The notes beneath the pieces are model-generated. The model made no database searches. It was not told where the DNA came from and saw only the letters and a list, made by a program, of their open reading frames with translations. The position numbers and the translations under genes are program-made. This document shows positions 57,801-64,000 of a DNA stretch of 64,000 nt, piece by piece (position 1 is the stretch's first letter; each line of letters opens with the position of its first letter). Source of the stretch: Alentia gelatinosa (taxonomy: Eukaryota; Annelida; Polychaeta; Phyllodocida; Polynoidae); the NCBI GenBank assembly GCA_950022655.1, contig OX465579.1:141694913-141758912 (forward strand). The letters run 5' to 3'.

Positions 57801-59104
57801 AGCGACAAAAAGCACTGGAAGATAACTTTGATGAATTGGAGGTATGGTGTTTGTTTATCTACGTGTCGGAATGCTATATTGATGAGAGGTTGAAAACTTA
57901 TGAAACTAAAGTCCAGGAGGAGCCCCTTCAGAATGCTCTTCTTTTATACATGACCTGCACCCTTTTTATACTTTACTATAACGCACCTTCGTCGTTTAAT
58001 CGCAGTGGGTCTTGTTCCTTTTTCAGTCGGAAATACCTGCACGGGATTATGACTCTGACAGCTCAGACGATGACCACACGTGGACGGCTGAGGTCAAGAA
58101 ACAGCACAAGTAAGCATAGCCCAATACCAATAAGTGTCGTTATCTAAAAAAAATTATTAATAATGTCTAAATAATTAATAATGTCTAAATGTAAACAAAA
58201 TGAAACAGAAAGTGATATCTATGTGTAAAAATAAACCTTTATTTGTGATTCCGAATTGTTCAACTAATGAACAGTCCGACCCAATTATGATGACAAAAAC
58301 AATACATAACTGAGTGACCCTTTTTTTTGTATTTTACTCAAGACAAATGTAGATACAATTATCGTTCTTTCCCTTGAGCGACCTCATCACGATGATAGCT
58401 CTTGAATTGTATACCTCACTGGGTCATTTTCCCTGTGCCTGTTTAGGTGGCGCACTGTGCCAGTAGTTGAAAACTACATCGGTTGAAGGGCATCAGCTTG
58501 GTGCGGAACAGGCGTTCTTCTTGGAATCAGTATTGTTCTTCTGTGTTAAATAAGCATACAAATTATTTTCATCTCGAATTTCGATTTTACCAAATTGTAA
58601 ATCCGGATGCTATTACAGCGTCAATGATTTACAATCATTCCTAGTACAATTTACAATTCCAACTGAATTGGAATCGGGGACCCAGATGGTGCTGTTGGAC
58701 AGGAGGGATAATTTAGGACCCGAATATCACAGTGATAGCCCCTTTATAAAGAAGAGAATATAGATAGTCACAGCACTGCTAAAGTGAAAAAGAAAATGTG
58801 GAAAGCTAGAAATAATTTTCTCTTCTTCGTCGCCCTCATCCTCATTTTAGAACCCTTCCAATGGATTTGAAACGGTGCGTTGCTGTCGAGCTCTCCGCCA
58901 CAACAACGAAAATTCCACCAAGAGATGTAAAAATGTCTTTCGTTTCAACGTGAAACAGATTTAAACCTTACAACCCTTCCAATGTTCCAGGTTGCTCCAG
59001 ATTGAACACAAAGAAAAGAAACCCCGTTTCTTTGCTCTAAAGGATGGATCTGAGGCAACAAATCTCAACAGCGACCCAGCCAAGAAGCAGAAGAACCTTC
59101 AAAG
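39740..59104 (+). CDS. NOL10: NOL10, nucleolar WD-repeat protein for small-subunit ribosome biogenesis (18 exons seen, 3' end missing)
   Basis: Exons: 39740-39805, 45476-45521, 46021-46119, 46482-46597, 49162-49298, 49491-49556, 50346-50406, 50775-50860, 51323-51401, 51975-52124, 54070-54189, 54436-54514, 56345-56472, 56715-56813, 57284-57364, 57665-57841, 58027-58109, 58991-59104. All borders are GT-AG and phases join without a break, giving 595 codons plus 2 bases; the human protein has 688 residues. Seen: N-terminal NNVKIYNLSAGKSLPEWLSD, WD-type beta-propeller blades (about residues 45-345), GPAPKWCSFLDNLTEELEE, AYMHGYFMDIRLY, and the NUC153 motif DDRFKKMFEDADFQVDPESE (about 477-496), then Lys/Glu-rich coiled sequence and an acidic DSDSSDDD patch. 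Known: NOL10/yeast Enp2 is an essential nucleolar factor for 40S maturation. The final roughly 70-90 residues were not found before base 64000. Introns host most of the transposon remains described here. Confidence 0.96.
40124..41122. mobile_element. DNA transposon remnant with iterated GGTACC terminal arms
   Basis: Five GGTACC sites on the left (40135, 40152, 40178, 40195, 40211) and five on the right (41036, 41052, 41069, 41085, 41102) are spaced mostly 16-17 bp. They lie in inverted arms whose inner ends match (GGAGATTTAGGTACCA). Between the arms on the minus strand is a broken transposase fragment. Inferred: an autonomous element shrunk by internal deletion. It lies in NOL10 intron 1. Confidence 0.82.
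40411..40912 (-). pseudogene. MULE-type transposase C-terminal remnant
   Basis: Two frames joined by a frameshift at about 40740-40760. The upstream part contains WIEGYFQPFSW and the downstream part TNNDVEGWHNRINEKAKRRR, followed by LPLYLLIRLLHEEAKL. This matches the (R)TNN..EGWHNR..... motif near the end of MULE-superfamily transposases. The catalytic N-terminal part is absent. A TAA stop ends it at 40414-40411. Confidence 0.75.
41228..41312 (-). repeat. tRNA-like sequence, copy 1 of a tandem pair
   Basis: The minus strand reads TGGCTCTGTGGAGCAGTC (A-box like), then GAGTTCGATTCCTGC (B-box like), at tRNA-like spacing. No proper acceptor pairing was found. A tRNA-derived SINE head or tRNA pseudogene is likely. 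Confidence 0.6.
41355..41432 (-). repeat. tRNA-like sequence, copy 2 of a tandem pair
   Basis: The minus strand reads TGCCTTTGTGGAGCAGTCAG, then GGGTGTTCGAACCCATG (B box). It repeats copy 1 about 125 bp away, including the AAATGTAGAAAAATGAAA-type sequence downstream of each. Confidence 0.6.
43099..43799 (+). repeat. Ty3/gypsy 5' LTR, interrupted by a palindromic element
   Basis: Begins TGTGGTGGGC and ends CGCTACA (TG...CA). It holds a TATA box (TATAAATA, about 43260) and an AATAAA signal (about 43739). It is followed by a primer-binding-site-like TGGCAGTGGTGGGA (43804-43817) and, 3' of that, gypsy pol remnants. Without the 299-bp insertion at 43383-43681 the LTR would be about 400 bp. No 3' LTR was seen. 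Confidence 0.65.
43383..43681. mobile_element. 299-bp palindromic element with duplicated 15-bp motifs at both ends
   Basis: TGGACGCCTTGAGCC occurs exactly at 43383-43397 and 43458-43472. Its exact complement occurs at 43617-43631 and 43667-43681. Weaker copies (GATTTGAGCC, CTTTGAGCC, GAGGCTCAAA) lie between. The centre contains ACCCTAACC-type telomere-like sequence. It is inserted in the gypsy LTR. Confidence 0.85.
43804..45245 (+). mobile_element. Ty3/gypsy retrotransposon internal region, heavily deleted
   Basis: After the primer-binding-like site comes a 64-codon Gag-like start (43876-44070). RT palm sequence follows at about 44180-44245 (LVYLNDIIMFASILEEHL, with the usual YxDD box altered to YLND). 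RNase H follows at about 44455-44700 (MGTDAS, KLLAITFAMQRF, VVVRTDHVVIRWL). An integrase zinc-domain remnant ends it at about 45150-45230 (RRYQEHFYWPRFHETLW). Much of Gag, protease and N-terminal RT is deleted, with stops throughout. Non-functional. Confidence 0.8.
45476..45521 (+). CDS. NOL10: NOL10 exon 2
   Basis: Codes WLSDRKKRxLQKxDV-type sequence (here WLSDRKRTLQKQDV); acceptor CAATTTTAG, donor GTAAGT. Follows a 5.7-kb intron. Confidence 0.95.
46021..46119 (+). CDS. NOL10: NOL10 exon 3
   Basis: Codes RRRIELIQDFEMPTVSNCL and the first propeller strand (QYIYATG). Confidence 0.96.
46482..46597 (+). CDS. NOL10: NOL10 exon 4
   Basis: Codes VYKPRVRCYDMNQLSMKFER and VVKFINITDDYSK; donor GTGATT is weaker than the others. 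Confidence 0.94.
47741..48231 (+). repeat. Minisatellite with GACTGTTGTAA-type unit (about 11 bp)
   Basis: About 40 degenerate units of GACTGTTGTAA / GGCTGTTGTAA / GACTGTTGCAA. It sits inside the dispersed repeat at a place where the sister copy (about 60115) has no such array, so it arose or expanded after the copies diverged. Confidence 0.9.
48702..48853 (+). repeat. (TCCC)n microsatellite, about 150 bp
   Basis: A nearly perfect CCCT tetranucleotide with two C-rich interruptions. It lies at the equivalent position of the tract at 60577-60664. Gly/Arg/Glu and Leu/Pro/Ser frames over it are artefacts. Confidence 0.97.
49162..49298 (+). CDS. NOL10: NOL10 exon 5
   Basis: Codes IFLQADRFIELHAQHGKYYK and the highly conserved DYHYPSCDLYFVGAS. 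Confidence 0.97.
49491..49556 (+). CDS. NOL10: NOL10 exon 6
   Basis: Codes SEVYRLNLEQGRFLNSLKTD between acceptor TTCCAG and donor GTAAGT. Confidence 0.96.
50346..50406 (+). CDS. NOL10: NOL10 exon 7
   Basis: Codes EILCCQFNPSHQLFACGTKE, the start of a WD blade. Confidence 0.95.
50775..50860 (+). CDS. NOL10: NOL10 exon 8
   Basis: Codes GHVECWDPRTRRRVGKLDCA, a complete WD-type strand with CWDPR. Confidence 0.96.
51323..51401 (+). CDS. NOL10: NOL10 exon 9
   Basis: Codes DGVPAVTSLKYKDGLTMGVG followed by LSTGQ. Confidence 0.95.
51975..52124 (+). CDS. NOL10: NOL10 exon 10
   Basis: Codes VLLYDIRSDQPLLVKDHMYG, LPIKEMHF and RRIVKIWN, two propeller elements; exactly 50 codons in phase 0. Confidence 0.97.
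52500..52665 (+). repeat. Degenerate GC-rich 15-bp repeat in NOL10 intron 10
   Basis: Iterated units of the type AGTGCCATCCGGGGG. They are open in several frames because 15 is a multiple of 3, giving Arg/Ala/Thr/Gly-rich frames on both strands that are not genes. Confidence 0.7.
53900..54035 (+). repeat. 3' end fragment of the dispersed repeat
   Basis: GAGCTACTTGTATTAAGTTT, TTTGGCCT and GCACACTTAGCTCTTACT match the final 100 bp of the copy ending at about 48990. Confidence 0.7.
54070..54189 (+). CDS. NOL10: NOL10 exon 11
   Basis: Codes GKALTSIEPETAINDLAVFP, GSGMFFLANEAPK and YYIP. Confidence 0.97.
54436..54514 (+). CDS. NOL10: NOL10 exon 12
   Basis: Codes IGPAPKWCSFLDNLTEELEE, a hallmark segment after the propeller. 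Confidence 0.97.
56345..56472 (+). CDS. NOL10: NOL10 exon 13
   Basis: Codes YDDYKFLTRTELEELGL, then LLRAYMHGYFMDIRLYNK, near-identical to vertebrate NOL10. Confidence 0.97.
56715..56813 (+). CDS. NOL10: NOL10 exon 14
   Basis: Codes PFAYEDYRRKKIAEKIEEAR and NRVQVK. Confidence 0.97.
57284..57364 (+). CDS. NOL10: NOL10 exon 15
   Basis: Codes KLPKINRALAEKLLDHKDSE, the conserved LPKVN..LA..L motif. Confidence 0.96.
57665..57841 (+). CDS. NOL10: NOL10 exon 16 (NUC153 motif)
   Basis: Codes DDRFKKMFEDADFQVDPESE, then EYRLLNPVVSKLDKQKKKRQ. Confidence 0.97.
58027..58109 (+). CDS. NOL10: NOL10 exon 17
   Basis: Codes an acidic-serine patch (YDSDSSDDDHTW) then AEVKKQHK, parallel to SSDDEKAWVEEVRKQ in vertebrates. 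Confidence 0.94.
58991..59104 (+). CDS. NOL10: NOL10 exon 18 (last one found)
   Basis: Codes LLQIEHKEKKPRFFALKDGS and DPAKKQKNLQ; donor GTAGGC shows that at least one more exon follows. Confidence 0.9.
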
Positions 59105-59639
59105 GTAGGCATTATATACTGGATATAGTAGCTTGATGTTGCTTTTAAGCGATTACATCATGGTATCCCTTTTAATTGAAGGAGTTTTTCCATTATCAAC
59201 CATGTCACAAAAATTGAATATATCTCAAGTAATAAACAGTTAATCAGGGGTGCAATTTTTTGACAAATGACAGAATTCCGACATTTCCTACACGGTCATC
59301 ACCCGCAACATTAGGCCGTATCCCCATCTAGACCGTTTGTTGGCCACCATAGGCCGCCAATACGGACGGGTGTCTCCGAACAGTGACGTCGCCCACATTG
59401 CGTCATTTGGCGGCTTGTGGGCCGCACTGTAGGCCCCCAGATGGATGGGTATACTCGGGAAGTGGTCCCGTCCGCAGCGCATCATTAGGTGGCTGCCCAA
59501 CACTCCCACTGTTATATACACTGCTAACAAGGTGCTGTCAGACATTGACTTTTTCTGGATGTCAGACTCGCTCAAGTCATATAGACATCTTCTTCTTTTT
59601 TCATACTATTTTATGTTATTAGCATGTGGACCTGACCTG

Positions 59640-60715
59640 ACCACATTTTTGCCTTTTATAGCTAACTAAGTAAAGATCAGGATATGATTTCTGTTTTGGA
59701 GAGAAGGTTTTATGGTGGTTCTATGCCTAACAGTCTTAGTATTTAGTATTTTGATATCCATTTTTATAAAATAGTGAATTCAGTTTGGGGGGACTTTGGT
59801 AGTCACAGGTCCTTTTTAAGAACTCGTTTATGGACATATTTCTATCCCTTGAACTGGTTGAATCAGAATATGATATGCCTCATTTGAAAGAGAATAAAAA
59901 ACAGTAGGTGCTAGGAAGTGGAATTTTCTAAGTAGATTCTATATATTTACAGAGATATTCAAGTATTTGTTGAAAGTGGGGGAGATATTCAGTGAAATGG
60001 GCATGCTCAAACAGATGTTTACTCAATATTGATTTACAGTGAGCATTGGTGTAACATTTACCATCTCCATAAGTGGCACTGACAGTTGCTTACATTATGT
60101 TCAGTGTCATTATTTAGGTGAAATGTATATTTGATGTGCTATTCATGTATTTTTGCCAAGTCTCATGATAGGAGGGGGGGGGGAGGCATCAGGTGTATGA
60201 GAGGATGGTTTAAGCAGCATATTTATACATAAACAGAAGTCAAAATGGTTCATAACTTTGTTGTAGGAATCAGTCAAGACCCAGTCAAATGATATTGTTT
60301 TGTAAAATCATTTGCAATATCATTTAATACCAGATATTGGCTTGACCTACTTTATTGGTGTACAGAGGAATAAGGTTTTGCCCCAGCACATTGCCAGGCT
60401 GCATGCAGACAGGTCTGTGTGCACTCATCCATGAAACTATCACCAACTACAGAACGTTTTATATATAGTTGGCAATTGAAATCGCCCTCAGGTAGCTAAA
60501 TATATGTGTGCATTGATCCATGGACTGTTGAGTTAGGGCGGACTATCATTGCAGGCCCTTCCCTATTCATGGATATCCTTCCCTCCCTCCCTCCCTCCCT
60601 CCCTCCCTCCCTCCCTCCCTCCCTCCCTCCCTCCCTCCCTCCCTCCCTCCCTCCCTCCCTCCCTTTTAAAGGCCAATTATTCTATTTGAAAATGCACACT
60701 TAGCTCTTGTTTAAT
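59640..60715 (+). repeat. Dispersed repeat copy 3' of NOL10 exon 18
   Basis: Shows the same markers, in order, as 47020-48990, but lacks the minisatellite and about 250 bp of the middle. It contains a G-rich run, the CCCT tract and the closing CTTAGCTCTTGTT. Confidence 0.85.
60577..60664 (+). repeat. (CCCT)n microsatellite
   Basis: About 22 perfect CCCT units. Confidence 0.98.
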
Positions 60716-60839
60716 ATTTTGACATTGGTTAAAGAAAAACAAAGAGTCATTTAAATTTTTTTGTATGTGAGGGACTTTTTTTACTGACAGGCTATTTTTA
60801 AGAACTCTTGGCAGGGTCTGGTCCCTCCCTAGACCTCTG

Positions 60840-61156
60840 GAAATAATAAATCCGATTGCCAAGCTGACTGGAACAAAGAAAAAGAAATCAAGGTCTATAA
60901 CATCCATCCAGACTTCGATGGTAAAATGGAGACCAGACAGGTTACAACATGTGAACATGTGAAGTTGGCCCTTCTAAGGATTGGTCTGGCCAAACTGACA
61001 CATGAGAAGCATCTGGAAGGTGAAGAAAGCCAATTCTGTAGAGATTGTAATAGATCTCTCACAGTTAAACATCTCATGCTTCACTTTGGAGAAATAGATA
61101 ACAGTCTAAGAAAATATGTAGGGAATGGCATCTCAATACGAAATATATATATGTAA
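60840..61156 (+). pseudogene. Non-LTR retrotransposon C-terminal fragment
   Basis: Codes LLRIGLAKLTHEKHLEGEES, then QFCRDCNRSLTVKHLMLHF, the zinc-binding-like tail (C..C...LTVKH......) of Jockey/CR1-like LINE ORF2 proteins. The upstream RT is absent (5' truncation) and the frame upstream is broken at about 60925. Confidence 0.78.
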
Positions 61157-61319
61157 AGGGTGATAGAAAAAACATACTAAATTTCCGAAGGGAAACACAG
61201 ATATTCAACAAACAGAGATGACTAGTTTTCATTCTCAGTATATTAACCTATTTCACATAAGTGTGGCGCAGCAGTCAAACGTGACAACGGGTTGCGCTAG
61301 TTGTATGTTACATAACCAC

Positions 61320-61366
61320 AGGGTCCAAGCCAAGCCAAGCCAAGCCAAGCCAGGCCAAGCTAAGCT
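61320..61366 (+). repeat. (CCAAG)n pentanucleotide repeat
   Basis: About eight CCAAG units with two variants. Confidence 0.9.
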
Positions 61367-61399
61367 CTCACACTCAAAAGCGAGGCGAATTCCGCGGAA

Positions 61400-62880
61400 G
61401 TGAAACCAGTAATATGGTGTGATTAATAGACCCATAGATTTCTATGTGTTATCCTATGTAGTAAGCGGACGAGAAAGTCGCCATCTGTTTATCTAATTTA
61501 GGAATACCACAGATTTATGATTATTCTCTGAAAATATCTTTTGATTTGAAAAAAGGTGTCCATGAAATGGGATAGGTAATATTTGACTTTGATATTGCAG
61601 AGATGTGTACATTGTATCATGTACATGTACATGGATAGTATACCTACAGCCTTCCATTTTCACAGCTTGCTCTGCAATCACCTCCTGAGATATTGTACCT
61701 GAGCACGGACTTAATGTCGGTGACCAGAGTAAAGGTTGTCAAGAGTGCTAATTATTATAATTCAAGAAGATTTCCATATGCCTCTTGCACTTTAAAAAAT
61801 TCAGTCCACGATGTCAATCATATAGATATAGTTTGTGAGATAGATTTTGAAAGAAGTATTTAGCAAAGAATTTTGAGAGAAGTATTCAGTATTTGAGAGA
61901 GGTATTCGGCAAAGAATTCATTCTATATGTGATTTGTCTTACCCTAGAATTTTTATATACATGTATTTTTCTTTCCTCTGCCTTGAAAGCTTGAAGCTAT
62001 ATCTATTTAGAAGTAAGACGAGGCTACGTCCGCTCCCTATGCTGGTGCTACCTTGAATGACAGTTATGGAACTGTACATAACCACCAACTATGTACACTG
62101 GTCAGTGTGACATCACAGAGTGATGTCACGCCTGCTCTCCCTGTGTTGCCAGGCGAAATGCCTGGGAACTACTGCCATAACTCACAGAGAAGTGTGGTTA
62201 TGTAGAAAAACGCCTAAGAGTAGGGTAAAATACTGTAATGTGATTCTTTCAGTGGGGAGGGAGTCAAGGTTACACCGGGATCGGCTCATCAGGCATCGTA
62301 AAGTGCTAATAGGGTTATCAAGGTGACCAAAAAATTTGATCTTTTTTGGTATGGGTGGGCTAATGGGCACATGCTAAAGTTAGCCACTTATAAACCGTGG
62401 AACCAGTGTTGAGTTACACACCAAGAAGATACTTGGTTGATCCTAATACTAGAATAATCAGAAATTATTCGGAAAGCTGAAAAGCCGCCGTTATCAACCA
62501 CAAACCGAATACATAAAAACAAGGCTATATCTATTTAGGAATATCTGTGGGAATGTTGCAGAATATTTTGGGCAATATTTCAGTTCTGTCTGGTTCTTTT
62601 TACAAATCTATTTGCAAATGTGTGCATATGTCTACTTCCTAAATGGATATGTCCCAGGACCACTTGATGATCTTCACAGCGAGGCTCAGGAGGTGTTATA
62701 TTGGAGCAAGCTGTGAAAACGGCAGACTGTGGCTGTAGACCTGTGTGACACTATGCGGTACACTATTAGCAGACAGGCTAATATATCTACTAGACTATTA
62801 CATGGTGTAACTAACCTATTCATATTTACAATGTAGCAGTCAATGTATTTATCAATAATGATCCAGCGATGCAAGTAGTC
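61400..62880. other. AT-rich sequence, no exon recognised
   Basis: Searched for the missing NOL10 C-terminal exon (basic, Lys/Arg-rich, phase-2 acceptor) without success. No other feature seen. Confidence 0.4.
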
Positions 62881-62904
62881 TGACAAAAAACAGATTTCCC
62901 CCCG

Positions 62905-62922
62905 CCCCCCCCCCCCCCCCCC
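62905..62922 (+). repeat. Poly-C run (18)
   Basis: C homopolymer, preceded by a short interrupted C run. Confidence 0.95.
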
Positions 62923-62949
62923 AGGAAAATTAAAATGAAATAAAATCGA

Positions 62950-63370
62950 CATTTATACAGCAACAGCGCCAATCTATACCCAATAACGCAATGTCATATC
63001 TCTGCCCTTGCCGGTTCTCCACTGTGGTTGACCACCGTTGTATATTTGATAAATTAAACACTAAAGGTAGCAGTGCGATCGCGAAGAATTTGAATACATT
63101 CTGATTGTTGGTTATTCTCATGCAACGTCAGTCTACGAATGTTTTTATATGTAGTTTATAATTTCCGAATTTTTACTCAGTTACAGCATTCATCCCTGAC
63201 AGGGATGCAAGTCTGCTGACAATTTACAGATTCCCGATTTTTTTATTCAGCAATAGCACCTACATATCCCCAGCAATGCAATGCCGTTTCTGTGCCCTTC
63301 TGTGCTTGCTGACTGCCCACCACAGTAGATCATCATTGTCTACATGTATTTGGTATATTTATCTTAAAAC
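62950..63370 (+). repeat. Diverged tandem duplication, about 290-bp spacing
   Basis: The segment CAGCAACAGCGCC...AATCTATACCCA..GCAATG..TCTCTGCCCTT..CTCCACTGTGGTTGACCACC (62958-63035) recurs in altered form as CAGCAATAGCACC...ATATCCCCAGCAATG..TCTGTGCCCTTC..GCCCACCACAG (63248-63328). A third partial unit lies at about 63180. Confidence 0.55.
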
Positions 63371-64000
63371 ATCTGAAGTAACAAAACTATCACGGGAAAT
63401 TCGAAGAGAGGAAAAGGAAGAATAACAAGTAGGCAGTGATTAGGGTGTAGTGTGAGTCATCATTTCCGTTTGTTTGCTTGTGGGAAAGGAAGAGCAGATA
63501 TTCGAATTGTGTCGGAACTGCTTGGGGTTTCTCCCAAACATAGGAACAGAGTTAACCAGATCTTGGAGACTGAAGTGCCTTAAGAGTGAGATTCTCGTGT
63601 AGTGATTAGCTGATGCCTGCTATTCTTATTTGTATATCTTTACTCAGATAAACTATCTATTGTGTTTCTTTTCTAGTCATGCTGAAACAAAATGAAATAC
63701 TTTTCCTGATCTCCTAACTTTGAGATCAGCCTGTGAGACAATAACCATATGCTGGTGTTAGTGCATAACGTTTGTGGTTGCCACTAACCAGCTCATGTGC
63801 CTGTATCATACGAAATGATAGCTTATTCATCCGCTATCACATCAAATATACGAGTTCACGAAGGTTGTTAACCGTCTATCCGCTAAGGGGCACTGCGGAG
63901 CAGCGGAGGGGTTCTCTTTGATCTCTGCCACAGCTGCTACTTGGAAGCATGCAGGGTAACAGCAAAGTCGCCGAGTAAGATTGATAAAAACTACAAAATA

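Overview
This is eukaryotic, metazoan DNA: introns with GT-AG borders, a cytosolic tRNA gene, AT-rich non-coding sequence and a dense layer of mobile-element remains. I favour a marine invertebrate, probably a lophotrochozoan such as a bivalve. This rests on a Mab-21/cGAS-like protein with a multi-pass membrane tail, DIRS and Ty3/gypsy relics together, many ACATGTAC-type motifs and long G/C homopolymers. No single observation proves it. Most open frames of 60-150 codons in the window are chance frames inside repeats.

Three protein-coding genes are supported. (1) A long, apparently intronless minus-strand frame fills 1-2429 and runs off the left edge; it encodes a Mab-21-domain protein with a large membrane-embedded C-terminal half. 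(2) LYRM7, a mitochondrial complex III assembly factor, lies on the minus strand in five small exons between 39472 and 28250. (3) NOL10, a nucleolar WD-repeat/NUC153 ribosome-biogenesis protein, lies on the plus strand from 39740; eighteen exons are visible to 59104 and the last part of the gene was not found. LYRM7 and NOL10 are head to head, their start codons about 270 bp apart, so they probably share a promoter. A tRNA-Ser(AGA) gene sits alone at about 12.0 kb on the minus strand.

Layout: 2.4-12 kb is gene-poor and holds (TA)n microsatellites and two CpG-rich patches. 13.8-19.6 kb holds three PIF/Harbinger-like MITEs with TWA target duplications and a degenerate array of about 145-bp units (16.2-18.5 kb). 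20.7-21.0 kb has a 19-bp triplicate and a snapback palindrome. 22.1-25.5 kb is a decayed DIRS-type retroelement on the minus strand, interrupted by a 401-bp element with perfect 43-bp inverted ends. 25.5-27.4 kb is a decayed non-LTR retrotransposon on the plus strand. 28.1-39.5 kb is LYRM7, whose 6.9-kb first intron is packed with inverted-repeat elements. 39.7-64 kb is NOL10 and its flank; its first intron holds a transposase fragment bracketed by iterated GGTACC arms, paired tRNA-like sequences, and a Ty3/gypsy 5' LTR into which another palindromic element is inserted. Other introns hold copies of a dispersed repeat with internal CCCT tracts.

The most notable signals are the membrane-bound Mab-21 protein with an apparently lost catalytic motif, the bidirectional LYRM7/NOL10 pair, and an unusual concentration of palindromic or inverted-terminal elements, some with terminal arms built from short iterated motifs.
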